From contig CALFRK010000061.1 of assembly GCA_937919625.1 (NCBI GenBank), positions 28,028-92,027 of the forward strand: DNA of 64,000 nucleotides, read 5' to 3'. Source of the stretch: an uncultured Ilumatobacter sp. GTDB taxonomy: Bacteria; Actinomycetota; Acidimicrobiia; Acidimicrobiales; Ilumatobacteraceae. The position numbers and the translations under genes are program-made. The notes below the pieces were generated by a model. The model made no database searches. It worked only from the letters and a program-made list of their open reading frames with translations, and had not been told where the DNA came from. Shown piece by piece: positions 25,846 through 33,609 of this stretch; position 1 is the first letter of the stretch; each line of letters starts with the position of its first letter.

Positions 25846-26682
25846 ATGGAACTGAACAACAGGGTCGTCGTCGTCACGGGCGGAGGGTCAGGTATCGGTG
25901 AGGCGATCGCCCGCGCCGCCCACGATGCCGGCGCCCGACACGTCGTCGTGGCCGATCTCCACGGTGACGAAGCCGACCGTGTTGCTGCCGACATCGGCGG
26001 CACCGGCGTCGCCATCGATGTCCGCGACGAGGCGGCGATCCAACAGATGGTCAGCGACACCGAGGACGCTCACGGCCCGATCGGGCTGTTCGTCTCCAAC
26101 GCCGGCTACGTCACGTCGGCCGGTCTCGAAGATCCCAACGAGTCGATCCAGGCGATGTGGGAAGTGCATTGCATGGCCCACATCTACGCGGCGCGAGCGG
26201 TACTGCCGTCGATGATCGCTCAAGGTGAGGGCTATCTCTTGAATACGGCATCGGCGGCAGGTCTGCTGACCCAGATCGGCTCGATGTCGTACTCGATCAC
26301 CAAGGCCGCCGCTGTCTCGCTGGGAGAATGGCTGTCGGTTTCGCACCATCACCAGGGCATCCGTGTGTCGGTGCTGTGCCCGCAGGCCGTACGCACCAAC
26401 ATCATCACGAACAGCCCGGACAATATCGACGGGGGCGAGCACAAGCTGGACGGTGGCGTGGCGAGTGGCGATGGCGTGCTCGAACCCGCCGACGTCGCCG
26501 AGCTGTGCCTCGACGCGATCCGCAACGAACGGTTCCTCGTGCTCCCCCATCCAGAGGTCGCCACCTATGTCGAGCGCAAGGCCACCGACCGCGACCGCTG
26601 GCTGGCCGGCATGCGCCGATACCAAACCGCGCTGCATCCCGAAGGTCCACTGCCTGGCGACGCAATCGCGCCGAGAATCTGA
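25846..26682 (+). CDS. SDR family oxidoreductase
   Basis: A 278-aa classical SDR with TGGGSGIG, DIRDE-like VRDEAA, SNAG and a YSITK catalytic motif (SMSYSITKAAAVSLGEW). The acidic residue after the second strand (ADLHGDE) favours NAD(H). The C-terminal half (EPADVAELCLDAIRNERFLVLPHPEV) is typical of actinobacterial SDRs near beta-oxidation and F420 genes. The ATG at 25846 sits 30 bp after an 11-bp tandem-repeat array. Substrate unknown; position next to the FadJ-like gene suggests a hydroxyacyl or alcohol intermediate. Confidence 0.88.
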   Translation: MELNNRVVVVTGGGSGIGEAIARAAHDAGARHVVVADLHGDEADRVAADIGGTGVAIDVRDEAAIQQMVSDTEDAHGPIGLFVSNAGYVTSAGLEDPNESIQAMWEVHCMAHIYAARAVLPSMIAQGEGYLLNTASAAGLLTQIGSMSYSITKAAAVSLGEWLSVSHHHQGIRVSVLCPQAVRTNIITNSPDNIDGGEHKLDGGVASGDGVLEPADVAELCLDAIRNERFLVLPHPEVATYVERKATDRDRWLAGMRRYQTALHPEGPLPGDAIAPRI

Positions 26683-26742
26683 CGCTGGTATGCAGATCCC
26701 TCCGCTCACCCCAAAGTGCCTCACAATGAGAGTTGGGTACCG

Positions 26743-28251
26743 ATGAACGACGCTATAAAGACAGTTGAATCGGCACCGAGACCTAACCGCGCACCACAGT
26801 TGATCACCTACGCCGACAGGTTGGGTGGCGACATCGATGGCGTTGCAACGCTTCTCGACGGCGCCTTCTCAGGCGCTTTCGGGGGCGTGCATCTACTGCC
26901 GTTCTATGTGCCGATCGACGGCTCCGATGCCGGGTTCGACCCGGACGACCACACAGCGGTCGACCCCCGAATCGGCACCTGGGAAGACATCAGCGAGCTC
27001 TCCCAGCGATACGAGGTGATGGCCGATCTGATCGTCAACCATGTTTCCGCCGGGTCGGATCAGTTCCAGGACTGGCTTTCACACGGCGATAGTTCCCCAT
27101 CCGCTGCTCTGTTCCTCACCCCCGAACGGGTCTACGGCGGTCAGCCATCGCCTGCTGACATCGCCGCCGTCTACCGTCCGCGCCCCACCTCTCCATTCAC
27201 ATCAATACAGTTCGCCGATGGCCGCGAACGACAGGTTTGGACCACATTTACCGATCGGCAGATCGACATCGATGTCGAAAACGAGTCAGGGTGGGCCTAC
27301 CTCACGAGCATTCTCGACAAGTTCGGCGAGTCCAATGTGTCGATCGTGCGGCTCGACGCAGTCGGCTACGCAATCAAGCGGGCGGGTACATCGTGTTTCA
27401 TGCTGCCTGAGACATTCGAGTTCATCGAACGACTCACAGCCGAGTGCCACCGCCGCGGGATCAAGGTCCTCGTCGAGATCCACGGCCACCACCAGGATCA
27501 GATCGCGATTGCCGGCCAGGTCGACATGGTCTACGACTTCGCCCTCCCACCGCTCGTGCTCGACGCACTGTTCACCGGCGACGCCACCCCACTGAAGCGT
27601 TGGATCGAGATGCGACCGACCAACGCCATGAATGTGCTCGATACACATGACGGGATCGGGGTGATCGATGTCGGAGTCGATCAACGCAACCCGGAACGCG
27701 GCAGTCTGCTCCCGCCAGACAGAATTCATGCCCTGGTCGAGGGGATCCACGAACGATCCGGCGACACCAGCCGGGCGGCGACCGGAGCCGCCGCCTCGAA
27801 CCTCGACCTGTATCAAGTGAACTGCACGTTCTACGACGCACTCGGCAGAGACGACGACCGGTATCTTGCCGCCCGCATGGTCCAGCTGCTGCTACCGGGG
27901 ATCTCGCAGATCTACTATGTCGGCCTGTTGGCCGGGACGAACGACATGGAGCTGCTGGCGGCGACAGGTGGCGGCCGAGATGTCAATCGACACCATTACT
28001 CGCCGACTGAACTCGATCATGATCTCCAACGACCCGTCGTCCGTCGTCTGATCGACATGTTGCGTTGGCGTGCCAGTGCACCCGAGTTCGACGGCAGCTT
28101 CGAACTGCTCGACTCGCCCGATCACGAGATTGCGATCCGCTGGTCGACAACGGCGTCGACACTTACCGTCACCGTCGACGTGGCGACCGGTCAAGTCCAC
28201 TCCGACCCCCCGCTACCCCCGCTACCCCCGCTACCCCAGGTACCTGCTTGA
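26743..28251 (+). CDS. Sucrose phosphorylase (GH13_18)
   Basis: A 502-aa glycoside phosphorylase closely matching the bifidobacterial sucrose phosphorylase pattern: LITYADRLGGDIDGV, GVHLLPFY, GFDPDDHTAVDPRIGTW, YRPRPTSPF. The catalytic nucleophile is the Asp in IVRLDAVGYA, the acid/base is the Glu in KVLVEIHGHH, and the transition-state Asp is in NVLDTHDGIGV. It converts sucrose and phosphate to glucose-1-phosphate and fructose; related enzymes use glucosylglycerate or glucosylglycerol, so the acceptor could differ. The ATG at 26743 gives the normal N-terminus. The last 15 residues (PPLPPLPPLPQVPA) come from a 9-bp CTACCCCCG repeat and a palindromic repeat, not from the enzyme fold. No sucrose transporter is adjacent. 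Confidence 0.9.
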   Translation: MNDAIKTVESAPRPNRAPQLITYADRLGGDIDGVATLLDGAFSGAFGGVHLLPFYVPIDGSDAGFDPDDHTAVDPRIGTWEDISELSQRYEVMADLIVNHVSAGSDQFQDWLSHGDSSPSAALFLTPERVYGGQPSPADIAAVYRPRPTSPFTSIQFADGRERQVWTTFTDRQIDIDVENESGWAYLTSILDKFGESNVSIVRLDAVGYAIKRAGTSCFMLPETFEFIERLTAECHRRGIKVLVEIHGHHQDQIAIAGQVDMVYDFALPPLVLDALFTGDATPLKRWIEMRPTNAMNVLDTHDGIGVIDVGVDQRNPERGSLLPPDRIHALVEGIHERSGDTSRAATGAAASNLDLYQVNCTFYDALGRDDDRYLAARMVQLLLPGISQIYYVGLLAGTNDMELLAATGGGRDVNRHHYSPTELDHDLQRPVVRRLIDMLRWRASAPEFDGSFELLDSPDHEIAIRWSTTASTLTVTVDVATGQVHSDPPLPPLPPLPQVPA

Positions 28252-28275
28252 GTTCAAGCGGTCACCTGAGGTAAC
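28230..28275. repeat. Type A palindromic repeat at the sucrose phosphorylase 3' end
   Basis: The left arm (28230-28244, GCTACCCCAGGTACC) pairs imperfectly with GGTCACCTGAGGTAAC (28260-28275), and a perfect inner hairpin GCTTGA-GT-TCAAGC (28246-28259) fills the loop. The gene's stop codon lies inside it. It matches the GTTACCnCAGGTGCC family and may act as the terminator. Confidence 0.75.
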
Positions 28276-28304
28276 GCCGGGCTGGCCGACCCCAGCAGCT
28301 TCGT

Positions 28305-28388
28305 TTGTTTCACGTCAGTTCGAATCGGCCCGGCGCCTGACTGCCACGGTGAGCCCGACGATTGACAATTCGAACTGACGTGAAACAA
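28305..28388. repeat. Perfect 21-bp inverted repeat with a 42-bp spacer
   Basis: Arms at 28305-28325 (TTGTTTCACGTC...) and 28368-28388 are exact reverse complements. The 84-bp element sits in the gap between two genes that end facing each other (sucrose phosphorylase and the sulfatase fusion). It could fold into a long hairpin terminator, or be a MITE-like mobile remnant; no target-site duplication is evident. Each arm carries TGTTTCACGT, ten bases of the chromosomal parS consensus, but not the whole site. Confidence 0.9.
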
Positions 28389-28495
28389 CGGGTGGTCGGT
28401 GCGCAGGAACGAGGCGAGTGTCCGGCGCCGAGGATCGTCCCCTCGACGGCTGTCCGTAGCGGGGTATGTCCGCCAAGGGTCAGCTCCGCTCTGTT

Positions 28496-31180
28496 CTAGT
28501 CGTCCCGATTGTCGTCCCGATTGTCGTCCCGATTGTCGTCCCGATTGTCGTCCCGATTGTCGTCCCGATTGTCGTGGTTGCCCGCTGTGAGAGATTCAGC
28601 GACGAGTCGCAGCATCTCGCGTGCGACCATCGGGCCGGCATTCTGGTTCTGCCCAGTGACGAGATTGCCGTCAACCACCCAGTGATTGGCGAGCGGGTCC
28701 CTGAACTTGGTAACCGATTCGTAGTCGGCGCCCATTCGCCGCAGCTCGGTCTCAGGGTGGTGCGGGGTCGACTCGATCCCGAGCTCGCGGACCTGCTTGT
28801 CGGTGACGCCGGTGACCCGGCGTCCCTCCACGAGCGGCCTGCCATCGATCGCCTTGGCGTTGCGAAGACCGAGCGGCCCATGGCACACACCGCCGATCAC
28901 CTTGCCGGCCGCGTTGGCCTCGGTGACCTTCGTCGCCAGCACGTCGGAGAACCCGAAGTCGAAGGCGGCGCCCCAGCCGCCGGCGAGAAACACGATGTCG
29001 TAGTCGTTCATATCGAGTTCGCCGATCGCCAGCGAATCGGTGACCTTCGCACGAAACTCAGGATCAGCGAGGAACCGGTCGTCGTCGGCCGTGCGCAGTA
29101 CCGGTTTGATCGACTGGGGGTCGACAGGGATCACGCCGCCCTTCGGACTGGCGACGTCGACGATCATCCCAGCGTCGAGGAAGGCGTAGTACGGCACCGT
29201 CATCTCACTGGCGAACACACCGGTCGGCTTGCCGATGTCCATCACGGCGGTGTTGGTGGCGACGACCAGTGCCCGGCGCCCGCCAAGATCGGCGTCGATT
29301 TCAAGTGTCTCAGTGTCGTCGGGGTGCATGCCCGCCTTCTGAAGCAACCTGCGCAGCAACCGAGCCGGTGGGGGTGGGGTCTTGGCCCGATTCATCTCTG
29401 TGGTGCCTCCAGTTGGTCGACGTGGCGCATACGGCCACGGTGTGTTTCGTTTCGGTACGGCGCGCATACGTTCTTCTGCGAGCGCAGTGCGGAGATGGTT
29501 GAACACGCCCGCAGCCGACTCATCGCGCCAGCGGTTGACCGCCTCGATCGGGTCGGTGTCGAGGTCATACAACTCCCACTGATCAGGCAGCGCTCGGGTT
29601 CGATACTCCTCACCGCCCGGTCCGTTGGCAGCCAGGTGACGCACGCCCGGCTGGGTCCAGGTCGCCGGGTCGTCGAATGTGCGAACCAGTTTCCAGAGCG
29701 TGCCTTCGACGCGGCGGATAAGACCCTCGAAGTTGGACGCCACATGGGCGGGGACTTGGATCCGGATCGGGGCCGGTGGCTTATCGACCCGGCCCAACCG
29801 GCGCGCCAGGCCCGATAGTCCCGAGTCGCCCTCGAGCATGTTGTCGCGGGTCATCAGATACACGGCACGGTCACGGTCTGCACGAGTCGGGTCGTCGACC
29901 ACAGGCATCAAGTTGAAGCCGGGCAGGGGGTGCACCTCAGTGAACGACTGACGCAGCACACCAGCTGCGATCGCCTCGTCGATGCCAGCCGCCGCCAGCA
30001 GCGTCGGAACGATGTCGATGTGAGAAGTAGGCGCGCCGTCAACAAACGATCCGGTCGTTGCGTTCGGGCCGATTCGAGCGATCGAGAACGGGACCCGTGT
30101 CGCCTCGTCGTACAGCGTGAACCACTTCTGATGGAGGCCGCCGTGCGAGCCGAGCAGATCGCCATGATCCGACGTTCGCACGATGATCGCGTTCTGAGAC
30201 CCGCTCCCGCCCCGGCCGCCGTCACCGGTCACCGCCCGGCGGACCTGGTCGAGCGGACCGTCAACCTCGGCGTGGAGACGGTAGTAGAGGTCGCGGTATG
30301 CCTGGGCGTTTCTCTTGTAGATGCCAGCCACAGATCTGGCGGGTCCGTATCCCGACGGGTATGCGGCGCGGTAGGCAATCTGGGCGGCCGGCTTGTCGGC
30401 GAGGTCTTCGCGGCTGGTCGGCGACGCCTCGATCGTTGGCGGATCGAGTGGCGACGGCACCGAGATCGGATTGCCGCGCCGGACCCAGGCTGGAAACAGC
30501 ACGATGTCGTGCGGGTTGACGAAACTGGCAACCAGCAGGAACGGCCGCTGTGCGTCGGCATCACCTGCCGTCCGGCGGGCGTAGCGGCCCTCCAGCCAGG
30601 CCAAGACTCGTGCGGCGGTCAACGGATCACGACGCACACCGCTGTTGGCCAGGTTGGCGCCATGCGGTTCGGGGCCGATCCAACCTGAGAACCCGAACGG
30701 GCCGAGCCGATCGGCCAAGCGATAAGACGCGACGGCGACCGGGTCAACGACACCGTCGTCGTCGTTGGTGGCGAGCGGCTTGCCATCTTCGCCGATCAGG
30801 TCGGCATGTGAGATGTGCCACTTGCCGGCGTAATGGGTGTCGTATCCGGCCGCCCGGAACCAGTGTCCGAGCGTCGGCACCTCTCCCTTCGGGAGCCATC
30901 GCAAGCGCGAGTCATCGGCCATCTTGCCGAGGCCGTCGGTCTGGGTGACACCGTGCACATCGGGGTACTGGCCGGTGAAGATCGTCGGTCGGCTGGGCAC
31001 ACACGCCAGCGAGCCGGTGTAGTGGCGCTTGAAGTTCACAGCATGGTCGTCAAACCATGTCGCACCGGCGAGCGTGTTGCTGCGCCAGGCGGCGACGTCG
31101 GCTGATTCGTACGGTGGCGCCGCCCGTTCTTCGTCGGTCATGATGATGACCACGTCGGGACGGTCGGTCGGGTTGGTCAT
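28496..31180 (-). CDS. Sulfatase fused to a DJ-1/PfpI domain
   Basis: An 894-aa fusion. Residues 1 to about 600 form a type I sulfatase: the formylglycine precursor is C60 in CVPSR (SLACVPSRPTIFTG), with an N-terminal metal motif IIMTDEE, GKWH at about 118 and RTSDHGDLLGSHG for the second metal half. Residues about 640-865 form a DJ-1/PfpI-like domain with the nucleophile elbow GGVCHGPLGL (C766), preceded by a glyoxalase/chaperone-type VVATNTAV start. The tail is six NRDD repeats from a 12-bp tandem repeat. Its ATG overlaps the stop of the SRPBCC gene (31177-31180). The frame is continuous, so the fusion is real. A sulfatase usually takes organic sulfate esters; the DJ-1 part could remove a reactive aldehyde product. 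Confidence 0.85.
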   Translation of the reverse strand: MTNPTDRPDVVIIMTDEERAAPPYESADVAAWRSNTLAGATWFDDHAVNFKRHYTGSLACVPSRPTIFTGQYPDVHGVTQTDGLGKMADDSRLRWLPKGEVPTLGHWFRAAGYDTHYAGKWHISHADLIGEDGKPLATNDDDGVVDPVAVASYRLADRLGPFGFSGWIGPEPHGANLANSGVRRDPLTAARVLAWLEGRYARRTAGDADAQRPFLLVASFVNPHDIVLFPAWVRRGNPISVPSPLDPPTIEASPTSREDLADKPAAQIAYRAAYPSGYGPARSVAGIYKRNAQAYRDLYYRLHAEVDGPLDQVRRAVTGDGGRGGSGSQNAIIVRTSDHGDLLGSHGGLHQKWFTLYDEATRVPFSIARIGPNATTGSFVDGAPTSHIDIVPTLLAAAGIDEAIAAGVLRQSFTEVHPLPGFNLMPVVDDPTRADRDRAVYLMTRDNMLEGDSGLSGLARRLGRVDKPPAPIRIQVPAHVASNFEGLIRRVEGTLWKLVRTFDDPATWTQPGVRHLAANGPGGEEYRTRALPDQWELYDLDTDPIEAVNRWRDESAAGVFNHLRTALAEERMRAVPKRNTPWPYAPRRPTGGTTEMNRAKTPPPPARLLRRLLQKAGMHPDDTETLEIDADLGGRRALVVATNTAVMDIGKPTGVFASEMTVPYYAFLDAGMIVDVASPKGGVIPVDPQSIKPVLRTADDDRFLADPEFRAKVTDSLAIGELDMNDYDIVFLAGGWGAAFDFGFSDVLATKVTEANAAGKVIGGVCHGPLGLRNAKAIDGRPLVEGRRVTGVTDKQVRELGIESTPHHPETELRRMGADYESVTKFRDPLANHWVVDGNLVTGQNQNAGPMVAREMLRLVAESLTAGNHDNRDDNRDDNRDDNRDDNRDDNRDD
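28499..28570 (+). repeat. Six copies of a 12-bp tandem repeat
   Basis: Six identical GTCGTCCCGATT units end at the stop codon of the sulfatase fusion gene and encode NRDD six times on the minus strand. The unit is in frame, so copy number can vary without harm. The resulting tail is highly charged and probably disordered. Confidence 0.95.
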
Positions 31181-31623
31181 GATGCCTGCTTCGAGGTGAG
31201 GTGATGGCCCAGCCCGGCCAGCATGATGTCCGAAGACTTGGCCAGTTTGCGGGCGACAACCTTGGCGATAACCCGCTGCGGAGGACGTGGGCCGGCGTCG
31301 ACCTGCGAGGTGAGCAACACCATCGTCGAGTCACCCAAGCCGGCCAATCGCCAGGTGTTGGTGACCGACTTGATCACCGATGGCAATCCGCTGATGGCAT
31401 AGGACAACGTGACACCCGGCTCCCAGTTGGTCACGGTTTCGACGATCGTGGTTCGACCGATCTGGATCCGCCGCGCCATGCCGACACCGTCGGTCTGGTC
31501 CGTCATCAGGCTCGAGTGGTCGACGAATCCCGCCCAAGTACTGATCGATTCGAAGTCGGCGAGCACGGCCCACACAGCGTTCGGTGGCGCTGAGATGACG
31601 CACTGACGGCTGATCTCGATCAT
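31177..31623 (-). CDS. SRPBCC (polyketide cyclase/START-like) protein
   Basis: A 148-aa single-domain helix-grip protein: ISRQCVISAPPNAVWAVLADFESISTWAGFVD at the start is the classic SRPBCC opening, and a long C-terminal helix (VIAKVVARKLAKSSDIMLAGL) follows. The ATG at 31623 fits the family; a longer open frame to 31662 is not needed. The stop overlaps the start of the downstream sulfatase (ATGA), so the two are coupled. Such proteins bind or isomerise hydrophobic ligands; here it may carry or process the product made by its operon neighbours. Confidence 0.8.
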   Translation of the reverse strand: MIEISRQCVISAPPNAVWAVLADFESISTWAGFVDHSSLMTDQTDGVGMARRIQIGRTTIVETVTNWEPGVTLSYAISGLPSVIKSVTNTWRLAGLGDSTMVLLTSQVDAGPRPPQRVIAKVVARKLAKSSDIMLAGLGHHLTSKQAS

Positions 31624-31684
31624 CGTCTGGCCTGCTTGTGGGGCCGCCCGGCCGCCATCCAATCCGCTTCGGTCACGGGGGCGG

Positions 31685-32596
31685 TCATGGGTTGGCGGCG
31701 ATTGCGTCGATGATGATCTGCGTCAACTGCGGCGACGCATCTTCTTGGAAGAAGTGGTGGGCGTTGGCGACCGTGACGTGTGGCTGGCCTTGTGCACCCG
31801 GCACGAGCTTCAGAAATGGCGCATCGCCGCCGGCCGTGACGGGGTCACTGTCGCTGAAGCACGTAATGAAGGGTTTGTTCCAGCGCCGGAACACCTCCCA
31901 CGCCGCCTTGTTCGCCTCGCCGGCCGGGTCGTCGGGCTGGGTCGGCACGAGCGAGGGGAAGATCCGGGCGCCCTCCTTGTAGCTGTCGTTTGGGAACGGT
32001 GCATCGTAGGCGGCGATCTCGCCAGGCGACAGCTCGGTAACCGTGGCCATGTTGAGCAACACTCCGATGTCGAACACGGGGGTGGTCTGACTGAACTTCT
32101 GCCACGCCATAAAGGCGTCGCTCGGCCGCCCCTCGCCGGTGGGCAGGCCGGTATTGCCGACGATCACCCGATCGAAACGGTCTGGCTGTGATGCCACCAG
32201 CCGCAGGCCGATCAGGCCACCCCAGTCCTGCCCGAAGAACGTGACGTTGTAGAGGTCGAGGTGGTCTACGATCGCCTCCTGCATCCAGGCCACATGGCGA
32301 GCGTAGGTGTAGTCGCTCTTCTCGGTGGGCTTGTCGCTCTTGCCGAACCCGACGAGGTCGGGTGCGATCACGCGATGACCGGCGGCGACCAGCAGCGGGA
32401 TCATCTTGCGGTACAGATAGCTCCACGACGGCTCGCCGTGCATACACAGGATTGGTGCGGCGTCGGCCGGCCCCTCGTCGAGATAGTGAACCCGCAGCGT
32501 GCCGCCATCCTGGTCGGAGACGTCGACATAGTTGGGCGCGAACGGATAGCCGGGAAGATCCGCGAATCGTTCCTCTGGCGTGCGAAGTGTCTGCAT
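31685..32596 (-). CDS. Haloalkane dehalogenase (subfamily I)
   Basis: A 303-aa alpha/beta hydrolase matching haloalkane dehalogenases of the DhlA/DmbB type. The nucleophile is D124 in FFGQDWGG, with halide-binding W125 beside it; E55 lies in the oxyanion motif HGEPSW; the C-terminal His is in ANAHHFFQED; and FITCFSDSDPVT supplies the acid. The Asp nucleophile (not Ser) is the key evidence for dehalogenase rather than esterase. It hydrolyses carbon-halogen bonds to alcohol and halide. The ATG at 32596 is preceded by AAAGATAT, a weak ribosome-binding site. It is followed by the SRPBCC and sulfatase genes, in the same direction. Confidence 0.9.
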   Translation of the reverse strand: MQTLRTPEERFADLPGYPFAPNYVDVSDQDGGTLRVHYLDEGPADAAPILCMHGEPSWSYLYRKMIPLLVAAGHRVIAPDLVGFGKSDKPTEKSDYTYARHVAWMQEAIVDHLDLYNVTFFGQDWGGLIGLRLVASQPDRFDRVIVGNTGLPTGEGRPSDAFMAWQKFSQTTPVFDIGVLLNMATVTELSPGEIAAYDAPFPNDSYKEGARIFPSLVPTQPDDPAGEANKAAWEVFRRWNKPFITCFSDSDPVTAGGDAPFLKLVPGAQGQPHVTVANAHHFFQEDASPQLTQIIIDAIAANP

Positions 32597-32624
32597 CGTA
32601 AATATCTTTCTAGCTCGGTCCTGC

Positions 32625-32658
32625 GTGACTCCCGGTGCCTGCTGGCACCTGCGGTAAC
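32625..32658. repeat. Type A palindromic repeat, degenerate
   Basis: A 6-bp core hairpin GGTGCC-TGCT-GGCACC (32634-32649) is flanked by GTGACTCCC on the left and TGCGGTAAC on the right, giving the same outline as the perfect copy at 13117. It lies between the MBL hydrolase stop and the dehalogenase start. Confidence 0.75.
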
Positions 32659-32666
32659 GGTTGGGA

Positions 32667-33530
32667 CTATCTGCTGTTGATTTCGATTCGGTGGAGGTCG
32701 TCGCCGAGCTCGATCGTGCCATCGAAATGCTCGGCGGCGAGGGCACGCCAGTCGGCACCGTCACCGCCGGTCGGGATCGGCGGTACGTAGTGGGTGAGCA
32801 CCAGGGTGTCGACACCGGCGCGGGTTGCCGTTTGGGCAGCCTGCTCGGGCGATGAGTGATAGTCGAGCGTGTCCTGCAGCCTCTGCAACGGGATGTTGGC
32901 AATGATGTCCTTGCGGATCACGGTGTGGACCATGGCATCCGCACCTGCGCACAGCGAATCGAGGCCCGTGCATGGAACCGTGTCCCCTGCCGTAACGGCC
33001 GAGGCGGTGCCTATGTCATCGCTGAAGTCGAACCGAAAACCGACGCTCGGCTCGACCGGCTTGTGATCGGTGAGAGCAGTACGAATCCGTGTCATCCCTG
33101 GCAGATTGACCGGGCCCTCGGTGACCTCGATCACGTCGACTTGTGGCGGGTCGGTGAGATCTTGATGGTGTGCGATGCGGTAGGCCATGTCGGGCGCCAG
33201 CGACGCCATGATGTGGTCGACCACCCGCGTGGTTCCGACCGGGCCGACGATTGTCAGCGGCGTGGGCTGGAGGGTCGTCACCCAGCGCGTCGTGATCACG
33301 TCGTTGAGGTCGGTGATGTGATCGCTGTGCAGGTGGGTCAGCAACACGGCGCTCAGGTTGGGCGCACCCAAGCCGACAGCGGCGAGGCGCATCAAGACCC
33401 CGCGGCCGGCATCGACGAGATAGTGCTCGGCCGCTGGTCCGCTGCCGGCGGAGATCAGCGTCGCCGGTCCGGCCCGGTCGGGGCTGGGCATCGGGCTGCC
33501 GGTGCCCAGCAGCGTGATCGTGAGGCTCAT
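32667..33530 (-). CDS. MBL-fold metal-dependent hydrolase (ribonuclease Z / arylsulfatase-like)
   Basis: A 287-aa metallo-beta-lactamase-fold hydrolase. The first metal site is THLHSDH (H66, H68, D70, H71), with [15 protein letters not shown] at the start and a VLTHYVPP histidine near the end. This outline fits the ribonuclease Z superfamily, including the MBL-type arylsulfatase of Pseudoalteromonas. Because it sits between two type I sulfatases, an esterase or alkyl/aryl sulfatase role is more likely than tRNA processing; that is inference. The ATG at 33530 is chosen over the frame start at 33578, which would add a Gly/His-rich lead overlapping a palindromic repeat. Confidence 0.8.
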   Translation of the reverse strand: MSLTITLLGTGSPMPSPDRAGPATLISAGSGPAAEHYLVDAGRGVLMRLAAVGLGAPNLSAVLLTHLHSDHITDLNDVITTRWVTTLQPTPLTIVGPVGTTRVVDHIMASLAPDMAYRIAHHQDLTDPPQVDVIEVTEGPVNLPGMTRIRTALTDHKPVEPSVGFRFDFSDDIGTASAVTAGDTVPCTGLDSLCAGADAMVHTVIRKDIIANIPLQRLQDTLDYHSSPEQAAQTATRAGVDTLVLTHYVPPIPTGGDGADWRALAAEHFDGTIELGDDLHRIEINSR

Positions 33531-33552
33531 CGATCCGCCGCCATGCTGCGCA

Positions 33553-33590
33553 GCGTTACCAATGGTGCAAGCTGGCATCTGGGGTAACGC
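33553..33590. repeat. Type A palindromic repeat, degenerate
   Basis: GCGTTACC (33553-33560) and GGTAACGC (33583-33590) are perfect outer arms; inside, AATGGTGC faces GCATCTGG imperfectly. It lies between the arylsulfatase stop (33610) and the MBL hydrolase start (33530). Confidence 0.75.
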
Positions 33591-33609
33591 ACTTCTGGTC
33601 GGGCGGAAG

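Noticed and set aside
28305..28388. Possible parS centromere site
   Set aside because: Each arm has only TGTTTCACGT and lacks the GAAACA half; the two arms do not form a full site.
28499..28570. Possible CRISPR-like array
   Set aside because: The 12-bp units are head to tail with no spacers; it is a coding tandem repeat.
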